Shown one piece after another: positions 1-5,446 of a stretch of 9,618 nt of DNA (position 1 is its first letter; the number at the start of each line of letters is the position of its first letter). The notes below the pieces were generated by a model. It saw only the letters and a list, made by a program, of their open reading frames with translations. It was not told the origin of the DNA and did not search any database. The position numbers and the translations under genes were made by a program. The stretch is from Clostridium sp. CAG:793 (GTDB lineage Bacteria > Bacillota > Clostridia > TANB77 > CAG-508): positions 1 through 9,618 of the forward strand of contig HF993642.1 in NCBI GenBank assembly GCA_000433915.1, given 5' to 3'.

Positions 1-8
1 CAACATCT

Positions 9-32
9 AAATCTACCATATAAAATAGATTT
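9..32. repeat. Short AT-rich hairpin at window edge
   Basis: Seven-base arms AAATCTA (9-15) and TAGATTT (26-32) enclose a 10-base loop. The hairpin could be the weak terminator of a gene lying off the left edge, but there is no strong T-run and no coding signal in 1-65. I can say nothing more about this stretch. Confidence 0.2.
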
Positions 33-65
33 TGAATTAACTTTTTGAAAATTACATAGAAAAGC

Positions 66-101
66 AAAATACCTTGATATGTAAGCATATCAAGGTATTT
101 T
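66..101 (-). terminator. Intrinsic terminator of the rubrerythrin gene
   Basis: A perfect 16-bp stem (66-81 with 86-101) closes a 4-base loop. The arms begin with AAAA and end with TTTT on both strands, so the hairpin can end transcription from either side. It lies 46 bases beyond the rubrerythrin stop codon and is the obvious 3' end of that transcript. Confidence 0.8.
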
Positions 102-146
102 AATATTTCTATGAATTTAAGAACTGCCATTAAATTATCTTTTATT

Positions 147-686
147 TTAATAATTTTCTGCTTTTATTTCAAAGAATGCTTTTGGATGGTTGCAAACAGG
201 GCATACTTCTGGTGCATTTTTTCCAATTACAATATGTCCGCAGTTTCTGCATTTCCAGATTCTATCTCCATCTCTGCTAAATACAGCTTCTTCTTTTACA
301 TTGTCAAGAAGAGCTAGATATCTCTTTTCGTGTTCTTCTTCAATTTTTCCTACTGCATCAAATAAATATGCAATTCTGTCAAATCCTTCTTCTCTTGCTT
401 CTTCAGCCATTCTCTTATACATATCTGTATATTCGTAGTTTTCTCCAGCAGCTGCTGCTTTTAAGTTTTCTTCTGTTGATGGTACTTCTCCACCATTTAA
501 TAATTTGAACCATAATTTTGCATGTTCTTTTTCGTTGTTAGCTGTTTCTTCAAAAATTGCTGCAATTTGTTCAAATCCGTCTTTTCTTGCCTTACTTGCA
601 AAATATGTATATTTATTTCTTGCTTGTGATTCTCCTGCAAAAGCGTCCATTAAATTTTTCTCTGTTTTTGATCCTTTTAGTTCCAT
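147..686 (-). CDS. rbr: Rubrerythrin
   Basis: A non-heme iron peroxidase of anaerobes that reduces hydrogen peroxide in the cytoplasm with electrons from rubredoxin or NAD(P)H-dependent partners. The 179 residues match a normal-length rubrerythrin. Residues 1-130 form the ferritin-like four-helix bundle with diiron-ligand motifs: E19 in the GES segment, E52-x-x-H55, E82/E85 in the GENYE segment, and E116-x-x-H119. The C-terminal rubredoxin-like domain (about 143-179) has two Cys pairs, C146-x2-C149 and C162-x2-C165, for an Fe(SCys)4 site. The ATG is preceded by a strong AGGAGG at good spacing. The gene looks monocistronic, with its own promoter upstream and a 16-bp-stem terminator downstream. 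Family assignment is secure. The role in oxidative-stress defence is from family knowledge. Confidence 0.96.
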   Translation of the reverse strand: MELKGSKTEKNLMDAFAGESQARNKYTYFASKARKDGFEQIAAIFEETANNEKEHAKLWFKLLNGGEVPSTEENLKAAAAGENYEYTDMYKRMAEEAREEGFDRIAYLFDAVGKIEEEHEKRYLALLDNVKEEAVFSRDGDRIWKCRNCGHIVIGKNAPEVCPVCNHPKAFFEIKAENY

Positions 687-706
687 AATTTCCTCCTTAT
701 TAATTA

Positions 707-725
707 GGTACTTTTTTCTTGTACC
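707..725. repeat. Inverted repeat in the rubrerythrin leader
   Basis: GGTAC (707-711) and GTACC (721-725) are exact inverted arms around nine bases. They lie between the likely transcription start and the ribosome binding site of the rubrerythrin gene. This could be a small leader hairpin or a repressor half-site pair. It does not look like a typical PerR or Fur box. With only 5-bp arms it may be chance. Confidence 0.25.
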
Positions 726-734
726 ATTGTTATA

Positions 735-763
735 GTATTATCATATAAGTGCAAAAAAATCAA
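735..763 (-). promoter_or_regulatory. Putative promoter of the rubrerythrin gene
   Basis: On the minus strand TTGATT (763-758) is followed after 17 bases by TAATAC (740-735), which has a TG one base upstream as in an extended -10. The spacing is ideal and the -10 only moderate. Transcription would start near 728, leaving a leader of about 40 bases that contains the GGTAC/GTACC repeat. Confidence 0.4.
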
Positions 764-782
764 TAAAATTTTTCAAAATTAT

Positions 783-1337
783 TTATATATCAAAAAAGCA
801 AGTTGCTTCTAAATCTGCTTCATGAGTTAGTAGCGCAAGTGGATATTTTCTATATGCTAAACCTATTGTATTATAAGCTTCTTTAGGCTCTGTATATCCC
901 ATGTGCCAGCGAATTGAATATTTTTCTTCATTAGTTAGCTTTATGTATTCTGATATCATCATTACTGATTTTTCGCCATGTCCGTAAGGTATTGTGTCCT
1001 CAACTGCATAGTAAGGTACTTTTTCCCATACCCCTAAACTATTTTTTGCATTTCTATAGTCTACTTTGTAGAAATTTGTTTTGCATATATCATGTAATAA
1101 AGCTACAATTCTTATAGTTGCTTCATCTGTTTGGTAGTTTAAAGAATTATTAGCCACCTTTTGCTCTAATATTTCGTATACTTTTAAGCTGTGTTCTAGT
1201 AGTCCTCCTTCTTTGCTTCCGTGAAATCTTGTGCTTGCTGGTGCTGTATAAAAATCTGATTTTTCTAAAAATTCAAGTAATTGATCCATTCCTGTTCTAT
1301 TTGTTTCTTCTAATAATTTAATAAATTTTTCTTTCAT
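783..1337 (-). CDS. HD-domain phosphohydrolase (stand-alone, YhaM-like HD domain)
   Basis: A 184-residue soluble protein built of a single HD domain, a metal-dependent phosphohydrolase or phosphodiesterase fold. The metal-binding series is visible: H49 in the GGLLEHS motif, H82-D83 in the LLHDICK motif, H120 in YGHGEKS, H145 in RWHMG, and a late D175 in THEADLEAT. The GGLLEHS start and the spacing of the later histidines resemble the HD part of the 3'-5' exoribonuclease YhaM, but the OB-fold nucleic-acid domain of YhaM is absent. The substrate therefore cannot be told from sequence. The ATG is preceded by AAGAGG. Only 96 bases with a weak AT hairpin separate the gene from the downstream rubrerythrin, which has its own promoter. 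The upstream region also carries the promoter of the plus-strand small membrane gene. Confidence 0.85.
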   Translation of the reverse strand: MKEKFIKLLEETNRTGMDQLLEFLEKSDFYTAPASTRFHGSKEGGLLEHSLKVYEILEQKVANNSLNYQTDEATIRIVALLHDICKTNFYKVDYRNAKNSLGVWEKVPYYAVEDTIPYGHGEKSVMMISEYIKLTNEEKYSIRWHMGYTEPKEAYNTIGLAYRKYPLALLTHEADLEATCFFDI

Positions 1338-1356
1338 TTTTTTACCTCTTTTTTGT

Positions 1357-1385
1357 TTTACTTTTTTTCGTAAATGTTATATAAT
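1357..1385 (+). promoter_or_regulatory. Sigma-A-type promoter of the 65-aa membrane protein gene
   Basis: TTTACT (1357-1362), a 17-base spacer and a perfect TATAAT (1380-1385) give a strong predicted promoter. The start would fall near 1392, only about 26 bases before the ATG at 1418. On the other strand TTTCAA, 17 bases, TATAAC overlaps the same stretch and may drive the divergent HD-domain gene, so the two promoters probably interfere. Confidence 0.65.
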
Positions 1386-1417
1386 TATTTTACAACGTTT
1401 GAAAGGAGTTGTATTCC

Positions 1418-1615
1418 ATGATAGGCATCCTTATGGCTGTCCTTGGAATCATTATCGTTTTGTACATCATCTACTTGCTGATCCATTTTTTTGTTGACAT
1501 CTTGCAGCTTTTGATAAAGATTGTGATATTTCTGCTAGTATTGTATTTACTCAGAATGCCCATTGTCTTGTTGCTTGAGTTGATTGCAGGGTCAGCTACT
1601 CGGATATTTGTATAA
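1418..1615 (+). CDS. Small hydrophobic membrane protein, unknown function
   Basis: I do not recognise this 65-residue protein. The ATG at 1418 is chosen because AAAGGAG (1402-1408) lies nine bases upstream; the in-frame TTG at 1409 directly abuts that site and is not credible. Nearly the whole chain is hydrophobic, with a segment at about 3-27 and another at about 31-60. It is therefore likely an integral membrane protein with two crossing helices or one hairpin. There is a single His, two Arg and one Lys. The gene is about 36 % GC by count, high for such an Ile/Leu/Phe-rich protein here. Leu is mostly TTG, CTT or CTG, with a single TTA, whereas neighbouring genes favour TTA. With its own promoter and terminator it looks like an independent, perhaps acquired, unit. 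A holin-like or small stress peptide is possible but unproven. Confidence 0.65.
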   Translation: MIGILMAVLGIIIVLYIIYLLIHFFVDILQLLIKIVIFLLVLYLLRMPIVLLLELIAGSATRIFV

Positions 1616-1629
1616 AAACGGTATTGATT

Positions 1630-1669
1630 AGTTGCCCTGCTTGAATAGCTGGGCGACTTCTATTTTTTT
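1630..1669 (+). terminator. Strong intrinsic terminator after the 65-aa membrane protein gene
   Basis: Arm 1630-1637 (AGTTGCCC) pairs with 1651-1658 (GGGCGACT) with one T-G wobble. After a T-T mismatch a further GCT/AGC pair surrounds the loop TGAAT. The stem is followed by TTCTATTTTTTT (1658-1669). It is among the most GC-rich hairpins in the window. Its T-run overlaps the last codons and stop of the convergent S66 peptidase gene on the minus strand. Confidence 0.85.
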
Positions 1670-2676
1670 AATTCAAATTCTATTTGTGCTTTTCCATCTT
1701 TATATTTTAAAGACATAATTGAACCATTTATTATGCTTAATGATGGTCCTTTATGTGATATGTCTGCATCATATATTATTGGTATGTTTAGCTTGTTTAG
1801 TACACTATCTTTTAAACAATCTTCCATTGATTCGTATATATATGATTTTTCTTCTCCATTTCTTCCAAATATAACGCATTTGGTATATTTAAAATATTCC
1901 ATTTCGTTAAGTTTCCATAGTTCTCGTATTAATGCTTCTTTTGATAACTCACAATTGTCGAAAATTATTATATTTCCATCCTCTTTATATCTTTTGCTAA
2001 AGTCATGCATTCCATCATATTTAGTTCCTGCTAATATTGATATTACGTCTAAACATCCGGCAATTACTCTTCCTTTTATATTAAGTTCCGAAGATTTATC
2101 TAATATTTTCCACTCTACTTTATCAGTTAAATTATAGCCTTCTAATCCTGTGATTCTTTCTTTTCGCTCGCCTTCATACAATTCATAGCTATTTTCTGAT
2201 AATGTTTTTCCTGTTAAAATCTCAATATTTTTTTGTAATGATATGTCCCATTCTTCTGCTCCAAAACTTTTAAAATTGTTGCCATATATGGTTGCGATAT
2301 CATATTTTGTTGTTATTGGTAATAGTATTCCTGTAGGATCTGAAAATCCTTCAATCCATTTTGGATTATTTTTTATTATATCGAAATCAATATAATCCAG
2401 CATTTCTACTAAAAATTCGCCACCTGCACCACAAAGTATTGCTTTTGAATCCGATTCTAGCATTTTATTAAATTCAGCTCCTCTTTCTTCTGCAGGTGCA
2501 CTTCTAGCTTTCTGGCATAAAAATGTATGTTCTGATAAATTAATATTAAATCCTAGATTTTCAAATTTTTGCTTAGCATTTATGAATCTTGCTTTATCTA
2601 TTTCATCACTTGCAGATGCTGATGGCATTGGTACATCTATGTTGCTACCTTTTTTTAGAAAGTTTGGATATATCAT
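1660..2676 (-). CDS. S66-family peptidase, LD-carboxypeptidase/MccF-like, copy 1
   Basis: A 338-residue cytoplasmic serine peptidase of MEROPS family S66. Members include LD-carboxypeptidases, which remove D-Ala from murein tetrapeptides, and MccF, which cleaves microcin C-type aminoacyl nucleotides. The nucleophile elbow is GFSDPT with Ser112, and the late His is H308 in a DISHKGP segment. The middle catalytic position, normally Glu in an (I/L)F(L/I)E motif, reads IIIFDN with Asp240; Arg251 eleven residues later keeps the alignment with MccF-type proteins. The His motif is SH rather than the usual GH. Length is normal and there is no frameshift. The ATG follows AAGGAG. The gene is divergent from the export-family gene, and both promoters share a palindrome. 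Altered specificity or reduced activity is possible. The substrate is not deducible; the S66 family call is firm. Confidence 0.88.
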   Translation of the reverse strand: MIYPNFLKKGSNIDVPMPSASASDEIDKARFINAKQKFENLGFNINLSEHTFLCQKARSAPAEERGAEFNKMLESDSKAILCGAGGEFLVEMLDYIDFDIIKNNPKWIEGFSDPTGILLPITTKYDIATIYGNNFKSFGAEEWDISLQKNIEILTGKTLSENSYELYEGERKERITGLEGYNLTDKVEWKILDKSSELNIKGRVIAGCLDVISILAGTKYDGMHDFSKRYKEDGNIIIFDNCELSKEALIRELWKLNEMEYFKYTKCVIFGRNGEEKSYIYESMEDCLKDSVLNKLNIPIIYDADISHKGPSLSIINGSIMSLKYKDGKAQIEFELKK

Positions 2677-2715
2677 TATAGCTCCTTTTTTAGTAAAATA
2701 ATTTTTATATTACTT

Positions 2716-2745
2716 AATATATCATATATTTTTTTATTTTGTAAA
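2716..2745 (-). promoter_or_regulatory. Promoter of S66 peptidase copy 1
   Basis: On the minus strand TTTACA (2745-2740) is followed after 18 bases by TATATT (2721-2716), with TG one base before it as in an extended -10 element. The -35 lies inside the 16-bp palindrome, so a protein bound there would block or modulate this promoter. Confidence 0.55.
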
Positions 2746-2754
2746 GCTTTACAA
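2739..2754. promoter_or_regulatory. Perfect 16-bp palindrome, probable operator shared by divergent promoters
   Basis: TTGTAAAGCTTTACAA is identical to its reverse complement. Each half supplies a TTTACA -35 hexamer, one for the minus-strand promoter and one for the plus-strand promoter. It resembles a LacI/CcpA-type operator in overall shape, but the centre is GC rather than CG. The regulator is not encoded in this window. Confidence 0.6.
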
Positions 2755-2776
2755 TTATGTTTTGTTATAGTAAAAT
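2748..2776 (+). promoter_or_regulatory. Promoter of the small multidrug-export-family gene
   Basis: TTTACA (2748-2753), a 17-base spacer and TAAAAT (2771-2776) form a good sigma-A-type promoter. The -35 is the right half of the palindrome at 2739-2754. The leader of about 55 bases contains an 8-bp AT hairpin (2796-2803 with 2807-2814) ahead of the GAGGG ribosome binding site. Confidence 0.55.
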
Positions 2777-2836
2777 GATGATACTTTATGTTTTATAGAT
2801 TTTTTCAAAATCTAAATAATATATACGAGGGTTATT

Positions 2837-3385
2837 ATGTTTATTAAATATTTAATCGTTTTTTTTGTTTCAATGGTTCCAATTGTTGAACTTCGTGGTG
2901 CTATTCCTATTGCAGAAAGCATGAACCTTAACATTTTCGCTTATTATCCAATTGCAATAATAGGAAATATGCTTCCTGTTCCAATTATTTATCTTTTTGC
3001 ACGAAAAATTCTTGAATGGGGAAAAGACAAAAAGTTCATTGGTAAATTTTTTACTTGGTGTTTAGAAAAAGGAAAAAAAGGTGGAGAAAAATTAAAAGCT
3101 ACTGCTGGAAATAGCGGTATATTCTGGGCATTGTTATTATTTGTTGGTATTCCGCTTCCTGGAACTGGTGCTTGGACTGGAACTCTAGCAGCTTCATTGT
3201 TAGACCTTGATTTTAAAACCAGTATTTTAGCAGTATCTCTTGGCGTAATACTTGCAGGTGTCATAATGTCTCTTGGAAGTAAAATTGTTTCTATATTTGG
3301 CTGGCCAGGCGTAATAGCAATTATAACTATTATATTAGTTGCTATAATTTTATCAATTGTTTTAAAGAAAAAACGCAATAAATAA
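2837..3385 (+). CDS. Small multi-drug export family membrane protein (COG2426 type)
   Basis: A 182-residue integral membrane protein of the Sm_multidrug_ex family (PF06695), distantly related to DedA-type proteins. Two signatures are plain: VELRGAIP at residues 17-24 after the first hydrophobic segment, and PLPGTGAWTG at 106-115, likely re-entrant or membrane-embedded. Hydrophobic segments lie near 4-16, 33-56, 95-108, 117-146 and 150-175, with a basic amphipathic stretch at 57-90 and a KKKRNK tail. Despite the family name, transport of drugs is not established for most members. Related DedA proteins act in lipid carrier handling, which would suit a peptidoglycan neighbourhood, but that is inference. 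The ATG follows GAGGG at short spacing. The gene is monocistronic with a strong terminator, and is divergent from S66 copy 1 through a shared palindrome. Confidence 0.9.
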   Translation: MFIKYLIVFFVSMVPIVELRGAIPIAESMNLNIFAYYPIAIIGNMLPVPIIYLFARKILEWGKDKKFIGKFFTWCLEKGKKGGEKLKATAGNSGIFWALLLFVGIPLPGTGAWTGTLAASLLDLDFKTSILAVSLGVILAGVIMSLGSKIVSIFGWPGVIAIITIILVAIILSIVLKKKRNK

Positions 3386-3391
3386 TAAATG

Positions 3392-3422
3392 TCGCTATAC
3401 AATAAAAAGTATAGCGATTTTT
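3392..3422 (+). terminator. Intrinsic terminator of the export-family gene
   Basis: A 9-bp stem, TCGCTATAC (3392-3400) with GTATAGCGA (3409-3417), and an 8-base AT loop are followed by TTTTTATTTT. It starts six bases after the stop codon. It also lies just beyond the end of the convergent gerQ-like gene, but reads poorly as a terminator on that strand because no solid T-run follows. Confidence 0.85.
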
Positions 3423-3425
3423 ATT

Positions 3426-3809
3426 TTACCAGTACTGTCCACTACTCATGTTATAATTGTTTCTCATCTGATAGTTTTGATTCTGTCCCATTGATGATAT
3501 TAAATTACTCGTTGTTGATATTGTGATAAATTTAATAGAATATAAATCACAATAAACCAAGCTATCGTTTTCGAATGATCTTAGTAGTATATAACTTGCT
3601 CCTACATCAGCTAATATACCTATCCTATCTGTTATATTATTAGTTCCAATTAGAAACTCTACTCTCATTAACTTTCCAATTTGTTCTCGCAAAAATGCAG
3701 GTGTATAAATTGGATTTGTAAGTGTCTCCGGCATATCATTTTGTACTTGATTTACAACTTCTTTTGTTTCTCTCACATTTGTTGTTTCTTGACTTTTTGA
3801 AGCTTCCAT
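3426..3809 (-). CDS. gerQ: GerQ-like spore coat protein
   Basis: A 127-residue protein with one GerQ-type domain at about 33-98: a YTPAFLREQIGKLMRVEFLI segment, then GILADVGASYILLRS and a closing strand near SIKFITI. In Bacillus subtilis GerQ is an inner-coat protein needed for CwlJ to localise and work, and it is cross-linked by transglutaminase. Here the gene lies 48 bases downstream of a cwlJ-like gene on the same strand, with no terminator between them, which strongly supports the call. It is shorter than the B. subtilis protein. The N-terminal 30 residues are polar and probably disordered. The C-terminus (about 108-127) is rich in Gln, Asn and Tyr, as is common in coat proteins. The ATG has an excellent AAGGAGGT. 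It is most likely transcribed from the sigma-K-like promoter upstream of cwlJ. Confidence 0.85.
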   Translation of the reverse strand: MEASKSQETTNVRETKEVVNQVQNDMPETLTNPIYTPAFLREQIGKLMRVEFLIGTNNITDRIGILADVGASYILLRSFENDSLVYCDLYSIKFITISTTSNLISSMGQNQNYQMRNNYNMSSGQYW

Positions 3810-3857
3810 AAATACCTCCTTATTTATTTTTAAAGTGCTATATGGTTATGCTTTTAG

Positions 3858-4304
3858 TTATGAATTTCTGTATCTATCTGTTGGTCTATAAAAACAGTGT
3901 TTATTTATTTTTGTATGTAATGTTCCTGTTCCGTTGTACGGAAATGTACCTGGACATGTCGGTCTATATGGATTCATATACCATAGACAATTTCCTGCTT
4001 GCGAAATTTTGTTCCCTGCAATAGCCCAATCAGCAATGCTATATTCTACATCTGTTGGATTCATGTTATAAATGTTTTGTGAATTATATTTTCCTCCTAC
4101 TGTTTCTGATACACATGTGAATTGACCTGTTTGATAAATTATGTTACGAATGCTTCCTCCTTGAGATACACGAGCATATTCTCCGTCTGCTACATTAACT
4201 CTGTTCATGATAACTGATGCTACTGCTCTCATCCCAGTATCTCCTTCTCCACCAGCTTCACATTGTATTATTCTTGCTAAAAGCTCTCTATCTGAATATG
4301 CCAT
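3858..4304 (-). CDS. cwlJ: CwlJ-like spore cortex-lytic enzyme (Hydrolase_2)
   Basis: A 148-residue cell-wall hydrolase of the SleB/CwlJ family, which degrades cortex peptidoglycan (muramic-delta-lactam-containing) during spore germination. Length is close to B. subtilis CwlJ, and as in CwlJ there is no signal peptide, consistent with synthesis in the mother cell and deposition in the coat. The family motif with the catalytic Glu is at RIIQCEAGGE (Glu16, second Glu20). Next come the VASVIMNRV helix, the FTCVSET segment, and the A-x-AG-N-x-x-x-x-LWYMNP region typical of the domain. The ATG follows a long purine-rich site (GAGGAAGGTGA). It is the first gene of a two-gene unit with gerQ. A sigma-K-type promoter lies directly upstream, insulated from the neighbouring S66 gene by a terminator. 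SleB is less likely because no signal peptide or binding domain is present. Confidence 0.92.
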   Translation of the reverse strand: MAYSDRELLARIIQCEAGGEGDTGMRAVASVIMNRVNVADGEYARVSQGGSIRNIIYQTGQFTCVSETVGGKYNSQNIYNMNPTDVEYSIADWAIAGNKISQAGNCLWYMNPYRPTCPGTFPYNGTGTLHTKINKHCFYRPTDRYRNS

Positions 4305-4323
4305 ATAATCACCTTCCTCAAAA

Positions 4324-4352
4324 TATAATATGGACGTATCATTGATTTTGTT
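4324..4352 (-). promoter_or_regulatory. Sigma-K-type sporulation promoter of cwlJ-gerQ
   Basis: On the minus strand AACA (4352-4349), a 16-base spacer and CATATTATA (4332-4324) fit the known sigma-K pattern mACm-N16-CATAnnnTA exactly. Its position a short distance before the ribosome binding site of cwlJ, and the spore role of both genes, support late mother-cell expression. Related sigma-E recognition is an alternative. Confidence 0.65.
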
Positions 4353-4354
4353 AC

Positions 4355-4384
4355 AAAAAAATTCAGCTAAATTTAGCTGAATTT
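4355..4384 (-). terminator. Intrinsic terminator of S66 peptidase copy 2
   Basis: AAATTCAGCT (4359-4368) and AGCTGAATTT (4375-4384) are perfect inverted arms around AAATTT, and on the minus strand seven T residues (4361-4355) follow. The right arm overlaps the TAA stop of the S66 gene. It ends three bases before the -35 of the cwlJ promoter, separating the two units. Confidence 0.85.
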
Positions 4385-5378
4385 ACTTTGTTATTTCTAT
4401 ATTTATATTTTCATCGAATTTTATTTTTGCATATCCACCTATTGGAATTGTGCATATTGGTGTTGTATGTCCAAAATCTGCATTTATTACTATTGGTATG
4501 TTCTTTAGTTCTTTTTTGTTTTTAATTATTTCTATCCATTTTTCTTCTGTCATTTCGCAGTTTTTCTGAGCTCTTCCAAATATTATAGCTTTTATATTTT
4601 TTCCTTTGCATAAATGTAGTAATGATTGTAAGTCTCTATCAAAGTTCCTGTTAAATACTTTTCCTGCTCCTCCATCATCTTCTAAAAATAATATTTTATT
4701 TTCTACATCTGGCATGTATTCTGTTCCTTGCAACAAATTAAATGTACATAGGTTGCCTCCGACAAGCCTTCCCTCTGCCTCGCCTTTATTAACAATTTTC
4801 ATTCCTTTATTTTCTATAAAAGTTCTATTTTCTTGATCTATAAACCATAGGTCATCGCTCCATTTTTCTGAACTATCAATTATGTCTTTTTCATCATTCA
4901 TTAATACGTTAGCAAAATGCTTAATTGTATATTCACAACCTTTTTTCATTCCTAGACTTGAGAAATGTGGTCCATAATATACTTCCAAACCTGTCTTTGC
5001 GTGTATTGCCTCTAATAATGCTGTTATATCTGAAAATCCACATAGAATTTTAGGATTTTCTTTTATTAATTCATAGTCTATATAATCCAATAATTGGTTA
5101 GAATTAAATCCTCCTATTGCAGTCATTATTGCCTTTACATTTGTATCTCTAAATGCTTCGTGTAGGTCTTCAATTCTATCTTCTATGCTTGCACAATTGT
5201 AATTGTCACTCATTGAATTCATTACATTTTTTCCAAATGTAACTTTTAATTCCATATCTTCTAATCTCTTTTTTGCAATCTCAATGCAGTCTTTTCCTAA
5301 TATCCTCATACTTTGAGATGGGGCAATTACTCTAACTTCATCGCCTTTTTTTAATTTTTCTGGTACAATTATATTCAT
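4383..5378 (-). CDS. S66-family peptidase, LD-carboxypeptidase/MccF-like, copy 2
   Basis: A 331-residue cytoplasmic serine peptidase of family S66 with a complete catalytic triad: Ser116 in the CGFSDIT elbow, Glu233 in ILFLEDD, and His304 in DFGHTTP. The N-terminal KKGDEVRVIAPS start, the AIGGFNS oxyanion region (87-94) and the GGNL motif (207-210) are all standard. Members hydrolyse the L,D-bond of murein tetrapeptides during recycling or, in the MccF subgroup, detoxify peptidyl-nucleotide antibiotics; sequence does not separate the two. The ATG follows AGGAGGTAA. The gene has its own promoter and terminator. It sits between cwlJ and an L,D-transpeptidase, which favours a peptidoglycan role. 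It is only distantly similar to S66 copy 1, so the two are not a recent duplication. Confidence 0.92.
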   Translation of the reverse strand: MNIIVPEKLKKGDEVRVIAPSQSMRILGKDCIEIAKKRLEDMELKVTFGKNVMNSMSDNYNCASIEDRIEDLHEAFRDTNVKAIMTAIGGFNSNQLLDYIDYELIKENPKILCGFSDITALLEAIHAKTGLEVYYGPHFSSLGMKKGCEYTIKHFANVLMNDEKDIIDSSEKWSDDLWFIDQENRTFIENKGMKIVNKGEAEGRLVGGNLCTFNLLQGTEYMPDVENKILFLEDDGGAGKVFNRNFDRDLQSLLHLCKGKNIKAIIFGRAQKNCEMTEEKWIEIIKNKKELKNIPIVINADFGHTTPICTIPIGGYAKIKFDENINIEITK

Positions 5379-5401
5379 ATATTACCTCCTAATTTAGGCT
5401 A

Positions 5402-5430
5402 ATTATATAACAAAATAGAGGCATAATCAA
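5402..5430 (-). promoter_or_regulatory. Promoter of S66 peptidase copy 2
   Basis: On the minus strand TTGATT (5430-5425), 17 bases and TATAAT (5407-5402) make a strong sigma-A-type promoter. The -35 lies partly in the loop of the hairpin that ends the L,D-transpeptidase transcript, so terminator and promoter are nested. Confidence 0.65.
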
Positions 5431-5441
5431 TATATGCCTCT
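5417..5441 (-). terminator. Hairpin ending the L,D-transpeptidase transcript
   Basis: AGAGGCATA (5417-5425) and TATGCCTCT (5433-5441) are perfect 9-bp arms around seven bases. On the minus strand ATTTTGTTAT follows, a moderate T-rich tail. It lies six bases past the L,D-transpeptidase stop codon. Confidence 0.6.
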
Positions 5442-5446
5442 TACTT

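Noticed and set aside
1409..1417. TTG at 1409 as start of the small membrane protein
   Set aside because: It directly abuts the AAAGGAG site, leaving no spacing. The ATG at 1418 has the normal nine-base spacing.
2739..2754. CcpA catabolite-responsive element
   Set aside because: The shape is similar, but the conserved central CG of cre sites is replaced by GC, so I left it as an operator for an unknown regulator.
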